Shown piece after piece: positions 29,127 through 37,757 of a DNA stretch of 51,512 nucleotides; the first letter of the stretch is position 1; each line of letters starts with the position of its first letter. The notes beneath the pieces were generated by a model. The model worked only from the letters and a program-made list of their open reading frames with translations. It ran no database searches and was not told where the DNA came from. Source of the DNA: Thermodesulfovibrionales bacterium (GTDB taxonomy: Bacteria > Nitrospirota > Thermodesulfovibrionia > Thermodesulfovibrionales > JdFR-86); assembly GCA_030682405.1 (NCBI GenBank), contig JAUXOF010000062.1, positions 1 through 51,512 on the forward strand, in the 5' to 3' direction. Position numbers and translations under genes: made by a program.

Positions 29127-30764
29127 CTAATACATCCCTTCCATGCCTCCGCCGCCTCCGGGCATTCCGGGCATCTTCTTCTCATCCTCCGGGATGTCCG
29201 TGACCATGACCTCTGTGGTAAGCATCAGGGACGCCACTGATGCGGCATTCTGGAGCGCAAACCTTGTTACCTTCGTCGGGTCTATGATTCCGGCCTTCAT
29301 AAGGTCTACATATTCTTCTGTCTGCGCATCGAACCCGAAGTTTATGTCCTTGGAAGACTTCACCTTCTCCACGACTATTGCGCCTTCGCTTCCGGCGTTG
29401 CCGACTATCTGCTTTATCGGCTCCTCAAGGGCCTTCATTATCAGGGTCACGCCCAACTGCTGGTCGTGGTTTTCTAACTTGAGTTTTTCAAGCGCGGGCA
29501 GGCACCTTAGGAGGGCCACCCCTCCGCCGGGCACTATCCCTTCCTCAACCGCAGCCCTTGTGGCGTGAAGCGCGTCCTCGACGCGGGCCTTTTTCTCCTT
29601 CATCTCTATCTCTGTGGCAGCGCCTACGTTGATGACCGCAACCCCGCCCACTATCTTTGCAAGCCTCTCCTGGAGCTTCTCCCTGTCGTAGTCAGAGGTG
29701 GTCTCCTCAACCTGCGCCTTAATCTGTTTGACCCTGCCCTGAATCTTGGCGTGGTCGCCCGCGCCCTCTACGATGGTCGTGTTTTCCTTGTCTATCGTGA
29801 CCTTCTTTGCCCTTCCGAGGTCCGAGAGCTTTACGTTTTCGAGCTTGATTCCGAGGTCCTCGGATATCATCTGGCCGCCTGTCAGCACGGCTATGTCCTC
29901 AAGCATGGCCTTCCTTCTTTCTCCAAAGCCCGGGGCCTTCACCGCGCATACCTGAAGGGTTCCGCGGAGCTTGTTGACAACGAGTGTGGCAAGGGCCTCG
30001 CCCTCTATGTCCTCGGCGATTATGAGCAGCGGCCTGCCCATCTTTGCGGTCTGTTCGAGAATCGGAAGGAGGTCCTTCATGCTCGATATCTTCTTTTCGT
30101 TAATCAGCATGAAGACGTCTTCAAGTGTGCACTCCATCCTCTCCGGGTCTGTTATGAAATAAGGCGAGACATAGCCCCTGTCAAACTGCATGCCTTCCAC
30201 CACCTCCAGAGTGGTGGCCATGCTCTTTGCCTCCTCAACAGTAATGACGCCGTCTTTTCCGACCTTGTCCATTGCCTCTGCTATAAGCTCTCCGATTGAG
30301 GGGTCGTTGTTTGCCGAGATTGTGCCCACCTGCGCTATCTCTTTTTTGTCCGCAACAGGCTTGCTTATTTTCTTAAGGGCCTCGACAACGGCCTCTACCG
30401 CCTTTTCAACGCCCCTTTTGATGTCCATGGGGTTTGCGCCTGCCACAACGTTCTTTATCCCCTCCCTGTAAATCGCATGGGCTAAGACGGTTGCCGTGGT
30501 CGTGCCGTCGCCTGCGACATCCGAGGTCTTTGAGGCAACCTCGCGCACAAGCTGTGCGCCCATGTTCTCCCACGGGTCCTTAAGCTCTATTTCCTTTGCC
30601 ACGGTCACGCCGTCCTTTGTTATGGTGGGCGCTCCGTATTTTTTGTCCAGAATTGCGTTCCTGCCCTTGGGGCCGAGCGTGGCCTTCACGGCAGCCGTAA
30701 GAATGCTGACGCCCCTCAGCATCGCAGTTCTTGCCTGATCGTCAAAAAGAAGCTGTTTTGCCAT
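29127..30764 (-). CDS. groL: Chaperonin GroEL (60 kDa)
   Basis: 545 residues, the standard length. Starts [22 protein letters not shown]-site [20 protein letters not shown] and [30 protein letters not shown] near residue 405; the C-terminus ends in the usual Gly-Met-rich tail ([13 protein letters not shown]). It folds proteins in a double-ring with GroES. The ATG overlaps the groES stop by one base (TAATG), with the AGGAG-type ribosome site inside groES. Expression from the CIRCE-bearing promoter upstream of groES. Confidence 0.98.
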   Translation of the reverse strand: MAKQLLFDDQARTAMLRGVSILTAAVKATLGPKGRNAILDKKYGAPTITKDGVTVAKEIELKDPWENMGAQLVREVASKTSDVAGDGTTTATVLAHAIYREGIKNVVAGANPMDIKRGVEKAVEAVVEALKKISKPVADKKEIAQVGTISANNDPSIGELIAEAMDKVGKDGVITVEEAKSMATTLEVVEGMQFDRGYVSPYFITDPERMECTLEDVFMLINEKKISSMKDLLPILEQTAKMGRPLLIIAEDIEGEALATLVVNKLRGTLQVCAVKAPGFGERRKAMLEDIAVLTGGQMISEDLGIKLENVKLSDLGRAKKVTIDKENTTIVEGAGDHAKIQGRVKQIKAQVEETTSDYDREKLQERLAKIVGGVAVINVGAATEIEMKEKKARVEDALHATRAAVEEGIVPGGGVALLRCLPALEKLKLENHDQQLGVTLIMKALEEPIKQIVGNAGSEGAIVVEKVKSSKDINFGFDAQTEEYVDLMKAGIIDPTKVTRFALQNAASVASLMLTTEVMVTDIPEDEKKMPGMPGGGGGMEGMY

Positions 30765-31042
30765 TATTTTTTCTCCTCCGTATCTTCAATTATTCCTAAG
30801 ACGTCCTCTTCCTTGACAATCAGGTACTCGGCGTCGTCTATCTTGACCTTTGAGCCTGAATACTTGTCAAAGAGCACATTGTCTCCGACCTTAAGCTCCT
30901 TGACCTTCGCGCCTACCGCCTCGACCTTGCCCTTCTGGGGCTTCTCCTTTGCGGTCTCAGGCACGTAAATGCCGCCGGCAGTCTTCTCCATCTCCTCGGC
31001 ATAGCTCACAAAAACCCTGTCCTTTAAAGGTTTAAACTTCAT
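30764..31042 (-). CDS. groS: Co-chaperonin GroES (10 kDa)
   Basis: 92 residues from ATG 31042 ([20 protein letters not shown]), which has AAGGAGGAG upstream; a 16-residue extension to 31090 would run into the CIRCE element and is rejected. The mobile loop region [20 protein letters not shown] and the dome [17 protein letters not shown] are typical. Heptameric lid for GroEL. Under CIRCE/HrcA heat-shock control. Confidence 0.97.
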   Translation of the reverse strand: MKFKPLKDRVFVSYAEEMEKTAGGIYVPETAKEKPQKGKVEAVGAKVKELKVGDNVLFDKYSGSKVKIDDAEYLIVKEEDVLGIIEDTEEKK

Positions 31043-31083
31043 AAGCAACACTCCTCCTTCTCCGTAGCAACGGGAATTTTTTA

Positions 31084-31110
31084 TTAGCACTCACAGGAAG
31101 TGAGTGCTAA
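31084..31110 (-). promoter_or_regulatory. CIRCE operator (HrcA binding site)
   Basis: TTAGCACTC (31084-31092), nine bases, GAGTGCTAA (31102-31110): exact match to the CIRCE consensus. Implies an hrcA gene elsewhere in the genome. Confidence 0.97.
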
Positions 31111-31112
31111 TA

Positions 31113-31142
31113 ATGATACATTTAAAGGGTTTTTTTAGGCAA
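31113..31142 (-). promoter_or_regulatory. Promoter of groESL
   Basis: Minus strand TTGCCT (31142-31137), 18-bp spacer, TATCAT (31118-31113), directly upstream of CIRCE. Confidence 0.5.
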
Positions 31143-31251
31143 GGGTTGATATGTGGGGAAAACAGCCGATTTTAATTGAAAAACCAGATTATCTTTAAAT
31201 AGCTCTTTTTATCTGACGATTATGCCGGAAAGCTCGGCTTTAGAGGGCGAC

Positions 31252-32214
31252 TTATTTAATGCCCAAGGACTTCTTTCTCGTTTCTATGAAATTGGCTATC
31301 TCTTCGTTGTAGAAGTCGCCCTTTTTTCTTGTCTCCTCCGAAACCCTCTGATTAAAGAGCTTAAGCCCCTCTTTCAGGTCCCCTGCAAAGGCCTCCCGGA
31401 AGTTATTGTTCCTTACAGCCTCCTCGACCTTCTGTGCGCCGTAGAGGTATATGTCAGAGAGGATTATCCTTGCAAGCCTCTTTGCCTTCTCAACCATGTC
31501 GTCGGCCTTAGGCGCCGCAACTACGGCGGGCTTTAACGCCGCAGGCTCCTGCCGGGGCGCCTCAGCACGGGGGGCCGGGGGTGCAGATGGGGGTGCAGAT
31601 GGGGGCGCAGATGGGGGCGCGACAGGGGGCGGGACGGCTGCGGTTGTCCCCTCAGGGGCCTTAACAGGAGCTTCTTTTTCCTTAATAATGGCAGGGGCTT
31701 TTATCTTTTCAAGCAGACGGGTTTCTATCTCGTGCTCGTCTATATAGTCGTCCGCGCCGTAGAGAGACACAGGCTCCCTCTTATACCTCTTCTTGTCGTA
31801 GACAGAGCTTACGAGCACCATTCTCATGCCCTTGGTCTCTTGCCTTTCCCTCAGGCGCTTGCATATCTCAAAGCCGTATATCTTGGGAAGGGCGACATCG
31901 ATAATCGCCAGATGGGGAAGCACTCTCAGGATTTTAACCATTGTATCCACGCCGTCCGTAGAGGCGATTACATTGTACCCTGCCTTCAAAAGCACGGCCT
32001 TAACCCTCTCTATTACCGATGCATCCGCATGGGCGATTATGACCTTTGTCTTGTCAAGCTGCCTTCCGGGTGCGGCCTTTGCCGCCTCTGACTTGGGCCT
32101 TTTTATCAGAAGCACGGTGTTGCACTTTGGGCACTTGAACCTTGAGCCCTCGGGCGCTATTTTTTCGTCCGCTATCTTAAGCCGGACTTTGCATTTAGGG
32201 CAAACTGCTACCAC
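31252..32214 (-). CDS. Zinc-ribbon and response-regulator receiver protein with proline-rich linker
   Basis: 320 residues. Residues 1-38 are an MJ0042-like zinc ribbon (CPKCKVRLKIADEKI, FKCPKCNTVLLIK). Residues about 56-165 are a receiver domain: the phospho-Asp is in LAIIDVALPKIYG, with conserved Lys/Thr positions partly replaced (MVLVSSVYDKKR). Next comes a Pro/Ala/Ser linker with PPSA repeats (about 190-225). The C-terminus (about 240-320) is a helical domain, AKRLARIILSDIYLYGAQKVEEA, found in other Zn-ribbon/REC proteins of deltaproteobacteria-like anaerobes. No DNA-binding output is visible, so signalling by protein contact is likely. The start overlaps the rhomboid stop by 20 bases. Confidence 0.75.
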   Translation of the reverse strand: MVAVCPKCKVRLKIADEKIAPEGSRFKCPKCNTVLLIKRPKSEAAKAAPGRQLDKTKVIIAHADASVIERVKAVLLKAGYNVIASTDGVDTMVKILRVLPHLAIIDVALPKIYGFEICKRLRERQETKGMRMVLVSSVYDKKRYKREPVSLYGADDYIDEHEIETRLLEKIKAPAIIKEKEAPVKAPEGTTAAVPPPVAPPSAPPSAPPSAPPAPRAEAPRQEPAALKPAVVAAPKADDMVEKAKRLARIILSDIYLYGAQKVEEAVRNNNFREAFAGDLKEGLKLFNQRVSEETRKKGDFYNEEIANFIETRKKSLGIK

Positions 32215-32887
32215 TTCTCGGTCTCCTCCTTCCTATCATGAATATCCTTATAACAAGCACTCCGAAGACGAACCCTCCTATGTGCGCGGCCCATGCAACG
32301 CCTCCTTTTGCTCCTGCGGCCCCGCTTGTCAGCAGTCCGTTGACGAGTTGTATAATAGCCCAAAATCCGATAACTATCAAGGCCGGCACTCTCAGAATCT
32401 GGTAGAAGAAGCCGAAAAACATTATCGTATAAACGCGGGCGCGAGGGAAAAGCAGTATATATGCCCCGAGGACCGCGGAGACCGCCCCGCTTGCCCCTAT
32501 CATCGGCACAGTGGAATCCGGCGCTGTGAGCGTGTGGGCATATGCGGCTGCTATTCCTCCCATAAGGTAGAAGAGGAGGAACCTCAGGTGCCCGAGCCGG
32601 TCTTCTATGTTGTTGCCGAATATCCAGAGGTAGAGCATGTTTCCCCCGAGGTGGAAAAACCCGGCGTGCAGGAACATGGCCGTAAATATGGATGCCGCAG
32701 GGTGTATAGGCTGGAGCCGCTCAAAGGTAATCAGGCTGTGGGGGATTGCGCCGAACGAATAGGCTATTTCCTCGGCCCCGGTGGGAGAGGCAAGCTCCCA
32801 GATAAACACCATGACATTAAGAGCGATGATGCATATAGTGAAGTACGGGACTATGGAGACCGGGTTATCGTCCTTGTACGGGATCAC
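32195..32887 (-). CDS. Rhomboid-family intramembrane serine protease
   Basis: About 230 residues. GTG 32887 (MIPYKDDNPVSIVPYFT) is preferred: GGAGG lies ten bases upstream and rhomboids commonly begin with IP-x-x-D-x-x-P; a longer frame to 32998 would translate the 41-bp repeat region. The catalytic Ser is in MIGASGAVSAVLG and the His in WAAHIGGFVFG; FLHAGFFHLGGNMLYLW is the conserved HxxxN/LxxN helix. Six transmembrane helices are expected. It would cleave membrane proteins within the bilayer. It shares a transcript with the zinc-ribbon/REC gene. An R-M cassette has been inserted just upstream. Confidence 0.9.
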   Translation of the reverse strand: MIPYKDDNPVSIVPYFTICIIALNVMVFIWELASPTGAEEIAYSFGAIPHSLITFERLQPIHPAASIFTAMFLHAGFFHLGGNMLYLWIFGNNIEDRLGHLRFLLFYLMGGIAAAYAHTLTAPDSTVPMIGASGAVSAVLGAYILLFPRARVYTIMFFGFFYQILRVPALIVIGFWAIIQLVNGLLTSGAAGAKGGVAWAAHIGGFVFGVLVIRIFMIGRRRPRSGSSLP

Positions 32888-32944
32888 TCTGTTTCCGCCT
32901 CCATTAAAAATTATAGCAGTTACAGCCGCATTTGTCCCACTGCG

Positions 32945-32985
32945 CATTGGCTGAAAAATAGAGGCGGGGATTGGACCGGAGAGGC
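32945..32985 (+). repeat. Left copy of the exact 41-bp direct repeat bounding the R-M unit
   Basis: Identical to 35543-35583 over 41 bases (starts CATTGGCTGAAAAATAGAGG, ends GACCGGAGAGGC) and different on both sides. It lies in the 5' region of the rhomboid gene. Confidence 0.95.
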
Positions 32986-33041
32986 CCATACTATCCACTG
33001 CACCTCAGGTAGTTGACAATTGGGTATAGTTTCCAGCTACT

Positions 33042-33995
33042 TCAGATAGAACATAACCATTGTGAAATAGAAGCAATCTGGTCTTCGTCGGTGAGGTTCG
33101 CGGCGTTCTCCAAAATAGATTGTGTGAGCATTTCCCAAATATCCGTGGCCATCCTGGTTTCAATGGCCGCTCCGATGAAAAAGGTATGTGGTCTGAGTTT
33201 CTTCTTTGAAAATGCCTCGTGAATTCGGTTGAGCGCAGTGCGAGCCGTCTTCCAATGTTCATCCGCTCCTGCCGGGTCAATGCCGCCTTTGAGTTCGCCA
33301 AGTGCGATATAAGCGGAAGGTGCTTTGATGATTTCACGCGTCAGGTCTTGGGCGGCACAATTGAATAGAACCAAATCAACATTGTTTCTGAAAAACGGAA
33401 CTGTTACATTATAGAAGAGCGTACGTTGCCCTTTGCCAGCATTCCAGCTAAGCCCCCTTAACAACAACTCGACATCGGCATCATCCTCCGGCATATCAGC
33501 CCATGCCGTGGTTTTATTAGGAAGCCATTGACATTTGTGCCCGGCAAGTTTCAAGTAAGCAATAATAGCCCGTGTAATCTTCTTTTGCGCTATAGAGCCA
33601 CCGATATTTCGCATAGAACCGCCGAGGGTGTCGCCGCGTGTTAGAAGGAAGCGAAAAACAAGTTCCTCGACAAAATTAGCGCCTGCCGGTTCAAGAAAGT
33701 TCCTGATAAGGCCATCAACAGCCTCAAGTTTATCAGAATCTTGCAGATGGTTCGTCGCTTTGTCCGACACTCCAGCCGCCGTCAGCAATGCGGGTTGGAT
33801 CTCTGGAATCTTTAGAAGATCAGAGGCCGATTTGGCTTTGCTCGCGGCAGATTTCAAGGCACGTGCCTGAGCGACAAACGGCGTTGCACGTCGATTTTTC
33901 TCAAGCGCAAGGGCGACGAAGCCTGCTCGCACTGCCTCATAGCTGGTCTCAAGACTCTTACTGGATTTCAAGTGCTGCAAATATGGCTTCGCCAT
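33042..33995 (-). CDS. Type II restriction endonuclease, AvaI/BsoBI family
   Basis: 317 residues. The block [18 protein letters not shown] (near residue 231) is the characteristic AvaI/BsoBI active-site region, with E-x-K catalytic residues and an upstream Asp in NNVDLVLFN (near 203): a PD-(D/E)xK arrangement. BsoBI and AvaI cut C^YCGRG; the same target is expected here but not shown. The ATG is made by the last copy of a seven-fold heptamer, with AAGG of the repeats serving as ribosome site. It is the second gene of a two-gene minus-strand unit after the methylase, so methylation precedes restriction. GC below the surroundings fits acquisition. Confidence 0.8.
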   Translation of the reverse strand: MAKPYLQHLKSSKSLETSYEAVRAGFVALALEKNRRATPFVAQARALKSAASKAKSASDLLKIPEIQPALLTAAGVSDKATNHLQDSDKLEAVDGLIRNFLEPAGANFVEELVFRFLLTRGDTLGGSMRNIGGSIAQKKITRAIIAYLKLAGHKCQWLPNKTTAWADMPEDDADVELLLRGLSWNAGKGQRTLFYNVTVPFFRNNVDLVLFNCAAQDLTREIIKAPSAYIALGELKGGIDPAGADEHWKTARTALNRIHEAFSKKKLRPHTFFIGAAIETRMATDIWEMLTQSILENAANLTDEDQIASISQWLCSI

Positions 33996-34042
33996 ACCTT
34001 ATACCTTATACCTTATACCTTATACCTTATACCTTATACCTT
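33994..34042. repeat. Seven perfect tandem copies of ATACCTT joining methylase and endonuclease genes
   Basis: Seven uninterrupted 7-bp units. On the coding (minus) strand the unit is AAGGTAT. The first unit contains the methylase TAA stop (34036-34034); the last supplies the ATG (33995-33993) of the endonuclease; every unit offers an AAGG core at 7-base steps. Copy number would set the spacing between ribosome site and start codon. Confidence 0.97.
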
Positions 34043-35449
34043 TCGCCAGATATATACACATTTGCGCAGTACTTCGCGTCCATGCGCGCCCATTTGCTGG
34101 CTACTATTTCCTTTGCCGTTCGGAAGTATCAGAATCTGCTCTACCCTAAAACCCAACTGCTCGGCAATTTCCGAAAGAATGATGTCTACGGAGATACCAG
34201 CCCCAGCGTATCGCACGTTGTCGTTGACCATGATGAGTGGCGCTCCTCTCTTCAGCACTCTCGCTGACTCAAAAATAACGCACGCCATCTCATAAAAATA
34301 GCCGCGCACCATCCGAGGAATTCCGCTATTGTTGAGCAGGTCGAGATCCTTCTGCGAATCCAAGTAAGCAAGAATGCTTTGCAGTAGCGTTTGTTGGTCA
34401 GCGGCAAGAACAGCTTGTTTCCATTCTGGATTCAGCGCCAGAAGGTCTTTGGCTCGGTTTTCAACAGTGCAACTTAACATTTCTTGCCTGAGTTTGAGCA
34501 GTTCTCCCTCATCAACGCCAAGTAGCGCGAGTTCCAGCGCGTAGGTGCGTGTGTAATCGTAGCGATTACAATAAGGCGGTGAGGTAATCAGGCAATCGTA
34601 GGATTCGGTTGCGAGATGAGGCAGGATTTCCAAGCAAGAGCCGCCGTAAAGGCGGACATCTGCCTTAGAGCGAGTTGTGGCAAATAAATCTTCAGGCAGT
34701 TCAGCAGAACGCAAATCAGTAATAATTTCATGGAGCTTATGTGTTATGGCCTTGTCGAAACTCAAAATCTCGCCTTTGTCGAAAACCTTCTTTCCTTGGC
34801 GTCGCCCGGCGCGGTAGTCCCATCGGAGATATTGCCCGTCTTTTCGTGTGTAGCTGACGCTCTCAAGTATGCACAGTAAAGCAAATAGCAGGACAGCCTT
34901 TACTCTTTCTTCCTCTTGTTCCGCCGCTTTAAGAAAACGCCTTATTGCCTCAAGAGTTTCTACCGGATATGCGCCGCGTGTAATGCGTAGTTCAATAATG
35001 GGCTTCTCCATCGTGCTTTGACGCCAAGGATGCTTGTCGAGCCAAAAGACCAACCGCTCAATAGCACTGTCATCTAAATCCTCTTCAATAATCCGCCTCG
35101 TCTCGATGATAGTTCGGCCTATCGGAAGCAACTCAATGCCTTCGGCCTTCATTCCAAGCCCACCTGCTACAAACAAGGCCGTCCCACTGCCTGCAAATGG
35201 GTCGAGCATGATGCCGCTGGTAATTCGATGCCTTCTTAACAAATATTCAATGAGGTCAGCGGAAAATGCTTCCTTGTATTTGAACCAACGATAAACTGCT
35301 TTGCCCTTATTGGCCTGAAAACTCACAAGTGCGCGTGTGAGCGAGCTATCAACTTGAATTCTGGTCGCCCATTGCAGTTTGGCTTCCTGCTCAAGCTTTT
35401 CAATGTCGTCAAGTTTTATGGATGTTGAAAGCAACATTTGTTCGCTCAC
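34034..35449 (-). CDS. DNA methyltransferase of the R-M unit (TSPPY-type, probably N4-cytosine)
   Basis: 471 residues from a GTG start. SAM-binding motif I, MLDPFAGSGTALFVAG, is near residue 84; the catalytic motif IV, CLITSPPYCNRYDYTRTYALEL, near 288. S/T-S-P-P-Y favours N4-methylcytosine, as for the AvaI/BsoBI class methylases. The ~200 residues between the motifs probably hold target recognition. It protects the host target of the neighbouring nuclease. No good Shine-Dalgarno precedes GTG 35449; ATG four codons later is an alternative. The stop lies in the heptamer array. Its AT-rich upstream region (35450-35520) likely holds the promoter, but no clear -35/-10 pair stands out. Confidence 0.85.
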   Translation of the reverse strand: MSEQMLLSTSIKLDDIEKLEQEAKLQWATRIQVDSSLTRALVSFQANKGKAVYRWFKYKEAFSADLIEYLLRRHRITSGIMLDPFAGSGTALFVAGGLGMKAEGIELLPIGRTIIETRRIIEEDLDDSAIERLVFWLDKHPWRQSTMEKPIIELRITRGAYPVETLEAIRRFLKAAEQEEERVKAVLLFALLCILESVSYTRKDGQYLRWDYRAGRRQGKKVFDKGEILSFDKAITHKLHEIITDLRSAELPEDLFATTRSKADVRLYGGSCLEILPHLATESYDCLITSPPYCNRYDYTRTYALELALLGVDEGELLKLRQEMLSCTVENRAKDLLALNPEWKQAVLAADQQTLLQSILAYLDSQKDLDLLNNSGIPRMVRGYFYEMACVIFESARVLKRGAPLIMVNDNVRYAGAGISVDIILSEIAEQLGFRVEQILILPNGKGNSSQQMGAHGREVLRKCVYIWRKV

Positions 35450-35520
35450 CTAAGTTTTACTTATTTTCTGTCATAATTTCAAGTATTATGATATTTATAG
35501 GCCGTCTTAAAAAACAAAAA

Positions 35521-35538
35521 CCCACTTTTCTGACGCAG
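35521..35538. repeat. Element-end motif at the R-M cassette border
   Basis: CCCACTTTTCTGACGCAG matches the right end of the MITE-like element at 20499-20516 in 16 of 18 positions and, inverted, its left end in 15 of 18. It sits four bases from the right 41-bp repeat. Confidence 0.6.
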
Positions 35539-35542
35539 GCCC

Positions 35543-35583
35543 CATTGGCTGAAAAATAGAGGCGGGGATTGGACCGGAGAGGC
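35543..35583 (+). repeat. Right copy of the exact 41-bp direct repeat bounding the R-M unit
   Basis: Identical to 32945-32985. It lies just downstream of the lipoprotein gene's stop codon, so removing one copy with the R-M unit would rejoin lipoprotein and rhomboid genes. Confidence 0.95.
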
Positions 35584-35586
35584 ACT

Positions 35587-36621
35587 TCAGGGCTTGTTCT
35601 TAGGCGTCCGGGGGTAGAAGTCGTAAATACTGAGGCGTCCCACATTCGGCATTATCCTCTGGATTCCGTACGCATTGGGCTTTTTAAGGTTTCTTGCCGC
35701 GGTCTTGAAGTCTATCCTCCCCTCTCCGGTAAGCAGTCCCCCTGTCCATGCGTCAGAGAGGTCTCTCGGAGATACCGCGGCAATCTCAGGAAGGACGTAG
35801 ACTTCATTTGTGCCGAAGCTTCCGGTGATGGACATGTAGAAGTTCTCAAGGCACCTGCCTATATAGCCTCCTCCAAGCAGTATGTGCCTTGCCCCTATCT
35901 CCCTTAGGAAATCCGAAAGCAGTCCGAGGTTTTCTTCCGTCAGGTACCCGAGGTTCCAGTCGGAGGATTTTACGTATATCACGGATTCGGACTCGTTTGT
36001 CACCTCGTTTATGTACCTTGCGTATTCGTCAAGACCGGGTATGCGGCCGTAACTCAGATGCCCTTCGTAGTCCAGCGGCAGGACGACGATGATGAGCCTT
36101 TTTTCCGCGGACATGACCTCGAGGAAATCCCTCAGGAGCCGTTCCTGCTCCTGCATTATCTTAAAATTCAGGTCAAAGAAGGAAAGCCTGTCGTAGAGCC
36201 TCTCTACAATGTTTTTTTCAGGGAAGACCGTCTTGTCCTTTTCAGAAGACAGTATGACGTCGTTTTCGAAAAAGGCGTAATATGCCGGATGGACGATGAT
36301 GTAGGCGGCGTTTTTCTTCAGATATTTCCCGTAGCCGGCGAACTCCTCGCGGGGTATGTCGTTTAGGAGCTTTATCTTTACCGAGCCGTACGCCTCCCGG
36401 AGCCACTCAGGGGATTTCTCAACGGTCTCGTTCCTCTGCCTGAGTTCCTTAAGAACCTGCCCGAATCTTTCGACCTCCCCCGGGTCCGTCGCCCTTTTTG
36501 GGTTGAGGTAAACGCGGATATCGTCGCCCTTTGGGGCAGAGGCGCAGCCTAAGGGGGCAAGCATTAACACCCCCATTAGGATAAGGATTAAGCCGCTGAA
36601 TTTGATGTTAGCATGTCTCAT
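35587..36621 (-). CDS. Probable lipoprotein of unknown function
   Basis: About 344 residues from ATG 36621 (MRHANIKFSGLILILMG); a TTG start five codons earlier is less likely. The signal peptide ends PLGC, close to a lipobox although Pro at -3 is unusual, so lipid attachment at that Cys is probable. The mature part has no recognisable catalytic motif. SSEKDKTVFPEKNIVERLYDRLSFFDLNF, LIIVVLPLDYEGHLSYGRIPG and GARHILLGGGYIGRCL suggest an alpha/beta fold. Followed by the 41-bp repeat and preceded by purC on the same strand, with a 27-base gap. Function not assigned. Confidence 0.6.
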   Translation of the reverse strand: MRHANIKFSGLILILMGVLMLAPLGCASAPKGDDIRVYLNPKRATDPGEVERFGQVLKELRQRNETVEKSPEWLREAYGSVKIKLLNDIPREEFAGYGKYLKKNAAYIIVHPAYYAFFENDVILSSEKDKTVFPEKNIVERLYDRLSFFDLNFKIMQEQERLLRDFLEVMSAEKRLIIVVLPLDYEGHLSYGRIPGLDEYARYINEVTNESESVIYVKSSDWNLGYLTEENLGLLSDFLREIGARHILLGGGYIGRCLENFYMSITGSFGTNEVYVLPEIAAVSPRDLSDAWTGGLLTGEGRIDFKTAARNLKKPNAYGIQRIMPNVGRLSIYDFYPRTPKNKP

Positions 36622-36648
36622 AAAGCAATGCTGCAATAAAGCATACAG

Positions 36649-37527
36649 TCATCCGGTCAGTATGCGGAGTATTTCCCTGTATCTCTCTACAGTCTTCTCC
36701 ACTATATGTGCGGGCAGCTCAGGCCCGGGCGGTGTCTTATCCCAGTCAAGCGTAAGCAGATAATCCCTTACTATCTGCTTGTCGAAGCTGTCCTGCCCTT
36801 TGCCCTGCCGGTAGTTGGCCAGAGACCAGAACCTCGAGGAATCAGGGGTGAGAAGCTCGTCTATCAGTATAAGCCCGCCTCCGAGTTCCCCGAACTCCAT
36901 CTTGGTGTCCGCTATGATTATGCCTTTTTTCTCGGCAATGCCCCTTGCCTTTTCGTATATCCTCATGCTCGCATCCCTAAGATGAAGTGCCGTCTCCTCG
37001 CCGACCATGCCCTTCATCTCATCAAAGGATATATTTATGTCGTGCCCTTCCTCGGCCTTTGTGCTCGGGGTGAAGACCGGCTCATCGAGCCTTGCGGACT
37101 CGGAAAGCCCCTCCGGAAGCCGTATGCCGCAGATGCCTCCTGTCTCCTTATAGTCCTTCCATCCTGAGCCTGAAAGATATCCCCTTACGATGCACTCCAC
37201 AGGCATGGGCCTTGCTTTTTTGACGAGCATGCTCCTTCCTTCAAGCATCCGGGCGTATTTGCGGAGTTCCGCGGGATAGTCCTTAATCTCTGTTGCGACG
37301 ATGTGGTTCCGGATTATCCCTTCCATCCGCTTAAACCAGAATAGCGATATCAGGGTCAGGACCCTGCCCTTATCAGGTATGCCGTTTGGGAGCACAACGT
37401 CGAATGCCGAAACCCTGTCCGTGACCACAAGGAGGAGGTGCTCCCCAAGGTCGTAGATGTCCCTGACCTTCCCCCTCCGGGGCGTCCCTATATCAGGCAT
37501 CTCCGTCTTTAGGATAACTTCATGCAT
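36649..37527 (-). CDS. purC: Phosphoribosylaminoimidazole-succinocarboxamide synthase (SAICAR synthetase)
   Basis: About 292 residues. Catalyses the ATP-dependent joining of aspartate to CAIR in purine synthesis. [33 protein letters not shown] is the N-terminal nucleotide-binding motif; [25 protein letters not shown] and LTPDSSRFW are family signatures. ATG 37527 with GGTG just upstream is chosen; GTG 37533 is an in-frame alternative. The ~300-residue yeast-like form (longer than the E. coli 237) is common in environmental bacteria. Confidence 0.95.
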   Translation of the reverse strand: MHEVILKTEMPDIGTPRRGKVRDIYDLGEHLLLVVTDRVSAFDVVLPNGIPDKGRVLTLISLFWFKRMEGIIRNHIVATEIKDYPAELRKYARMLEGRSMLVKKARPMPVECIVRGYLSGSGWKDYKETGGICGIRLPEGLSESARLDEPVFTPSTKAEEGHDINISFDEMKGMVGEETALHLRDASMRIYEKARGIAEKKGIIIADTKMEFGELGGGLILIDELLTPDSSRFWSLANYRQGKGQDSFDKQIVRDYLLTLDWDKTPPGPELPAHIVEKTVERYREILRILTG

Positions 37528-37608
37528 AGGCACCTATTATGACATTTTCAGGCGGTGCGGTAAATAGGCCCAAGTTCACTTTTACAGGGAATAGTCCGGT
37601 TTTAAAAA

Positions 37609-37694
37609 TGGTGCCGAAGGCGGGATTTGAACCCGCATGGGTTACCCCACACGCCCCTCAAACGTGCGTGTCTACCAAGTTCCACCACTTCGGC
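37609..37694 (-). tRNA. tRNA-Leu (anticodon GAG)
   Basis: On the minus strand: acceptor GCCGAAG (37694-37688) pairs with CTTCGGC, followed by A and an encoded CCA (37611-37609). The D-arm has GGTAGAC; the anticodon stem CACGT/GCGTG encloses loop TTGAGGG, giving GAG at positions 34-36 (Leu, CUC/CUU). A long variable arm and a GGTTCAAATCC T-arm complete a class II tRNA of about 86 nt. Confidence 0.95.
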
Positions 37695-37757
37695 AGTATT
37701 TTAATACTACACCAAAAATCTTTTTTTGTTCAAGGGACGACCGGAGACCCGAAAGGC

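Noticed and set aside
29143-30738. Long plus-strand frames across groEL
   Set aside because: Antisense shadows of GroEL in GC-rich sequence with no family resemblance; likewise the many frames opposite gltB2, rel, dnaE and the response regulator.
31043-31090. N-terminal extension of GroES
   Set aside because: It overlaps the CIRCE element and does not resemble GroES; ATG 31042 has a proper ribosome site.
32888-32998. Longer rhomboid start
   Set aside because: It would translate the 41-bp repeat region; the shorter GTG start has GGAGG and the usual family N-terminus.
33994-34042. CRISPR array
   Set aside because: The units are 7 bp, contiguous and without spacers; this is a microsatellite.
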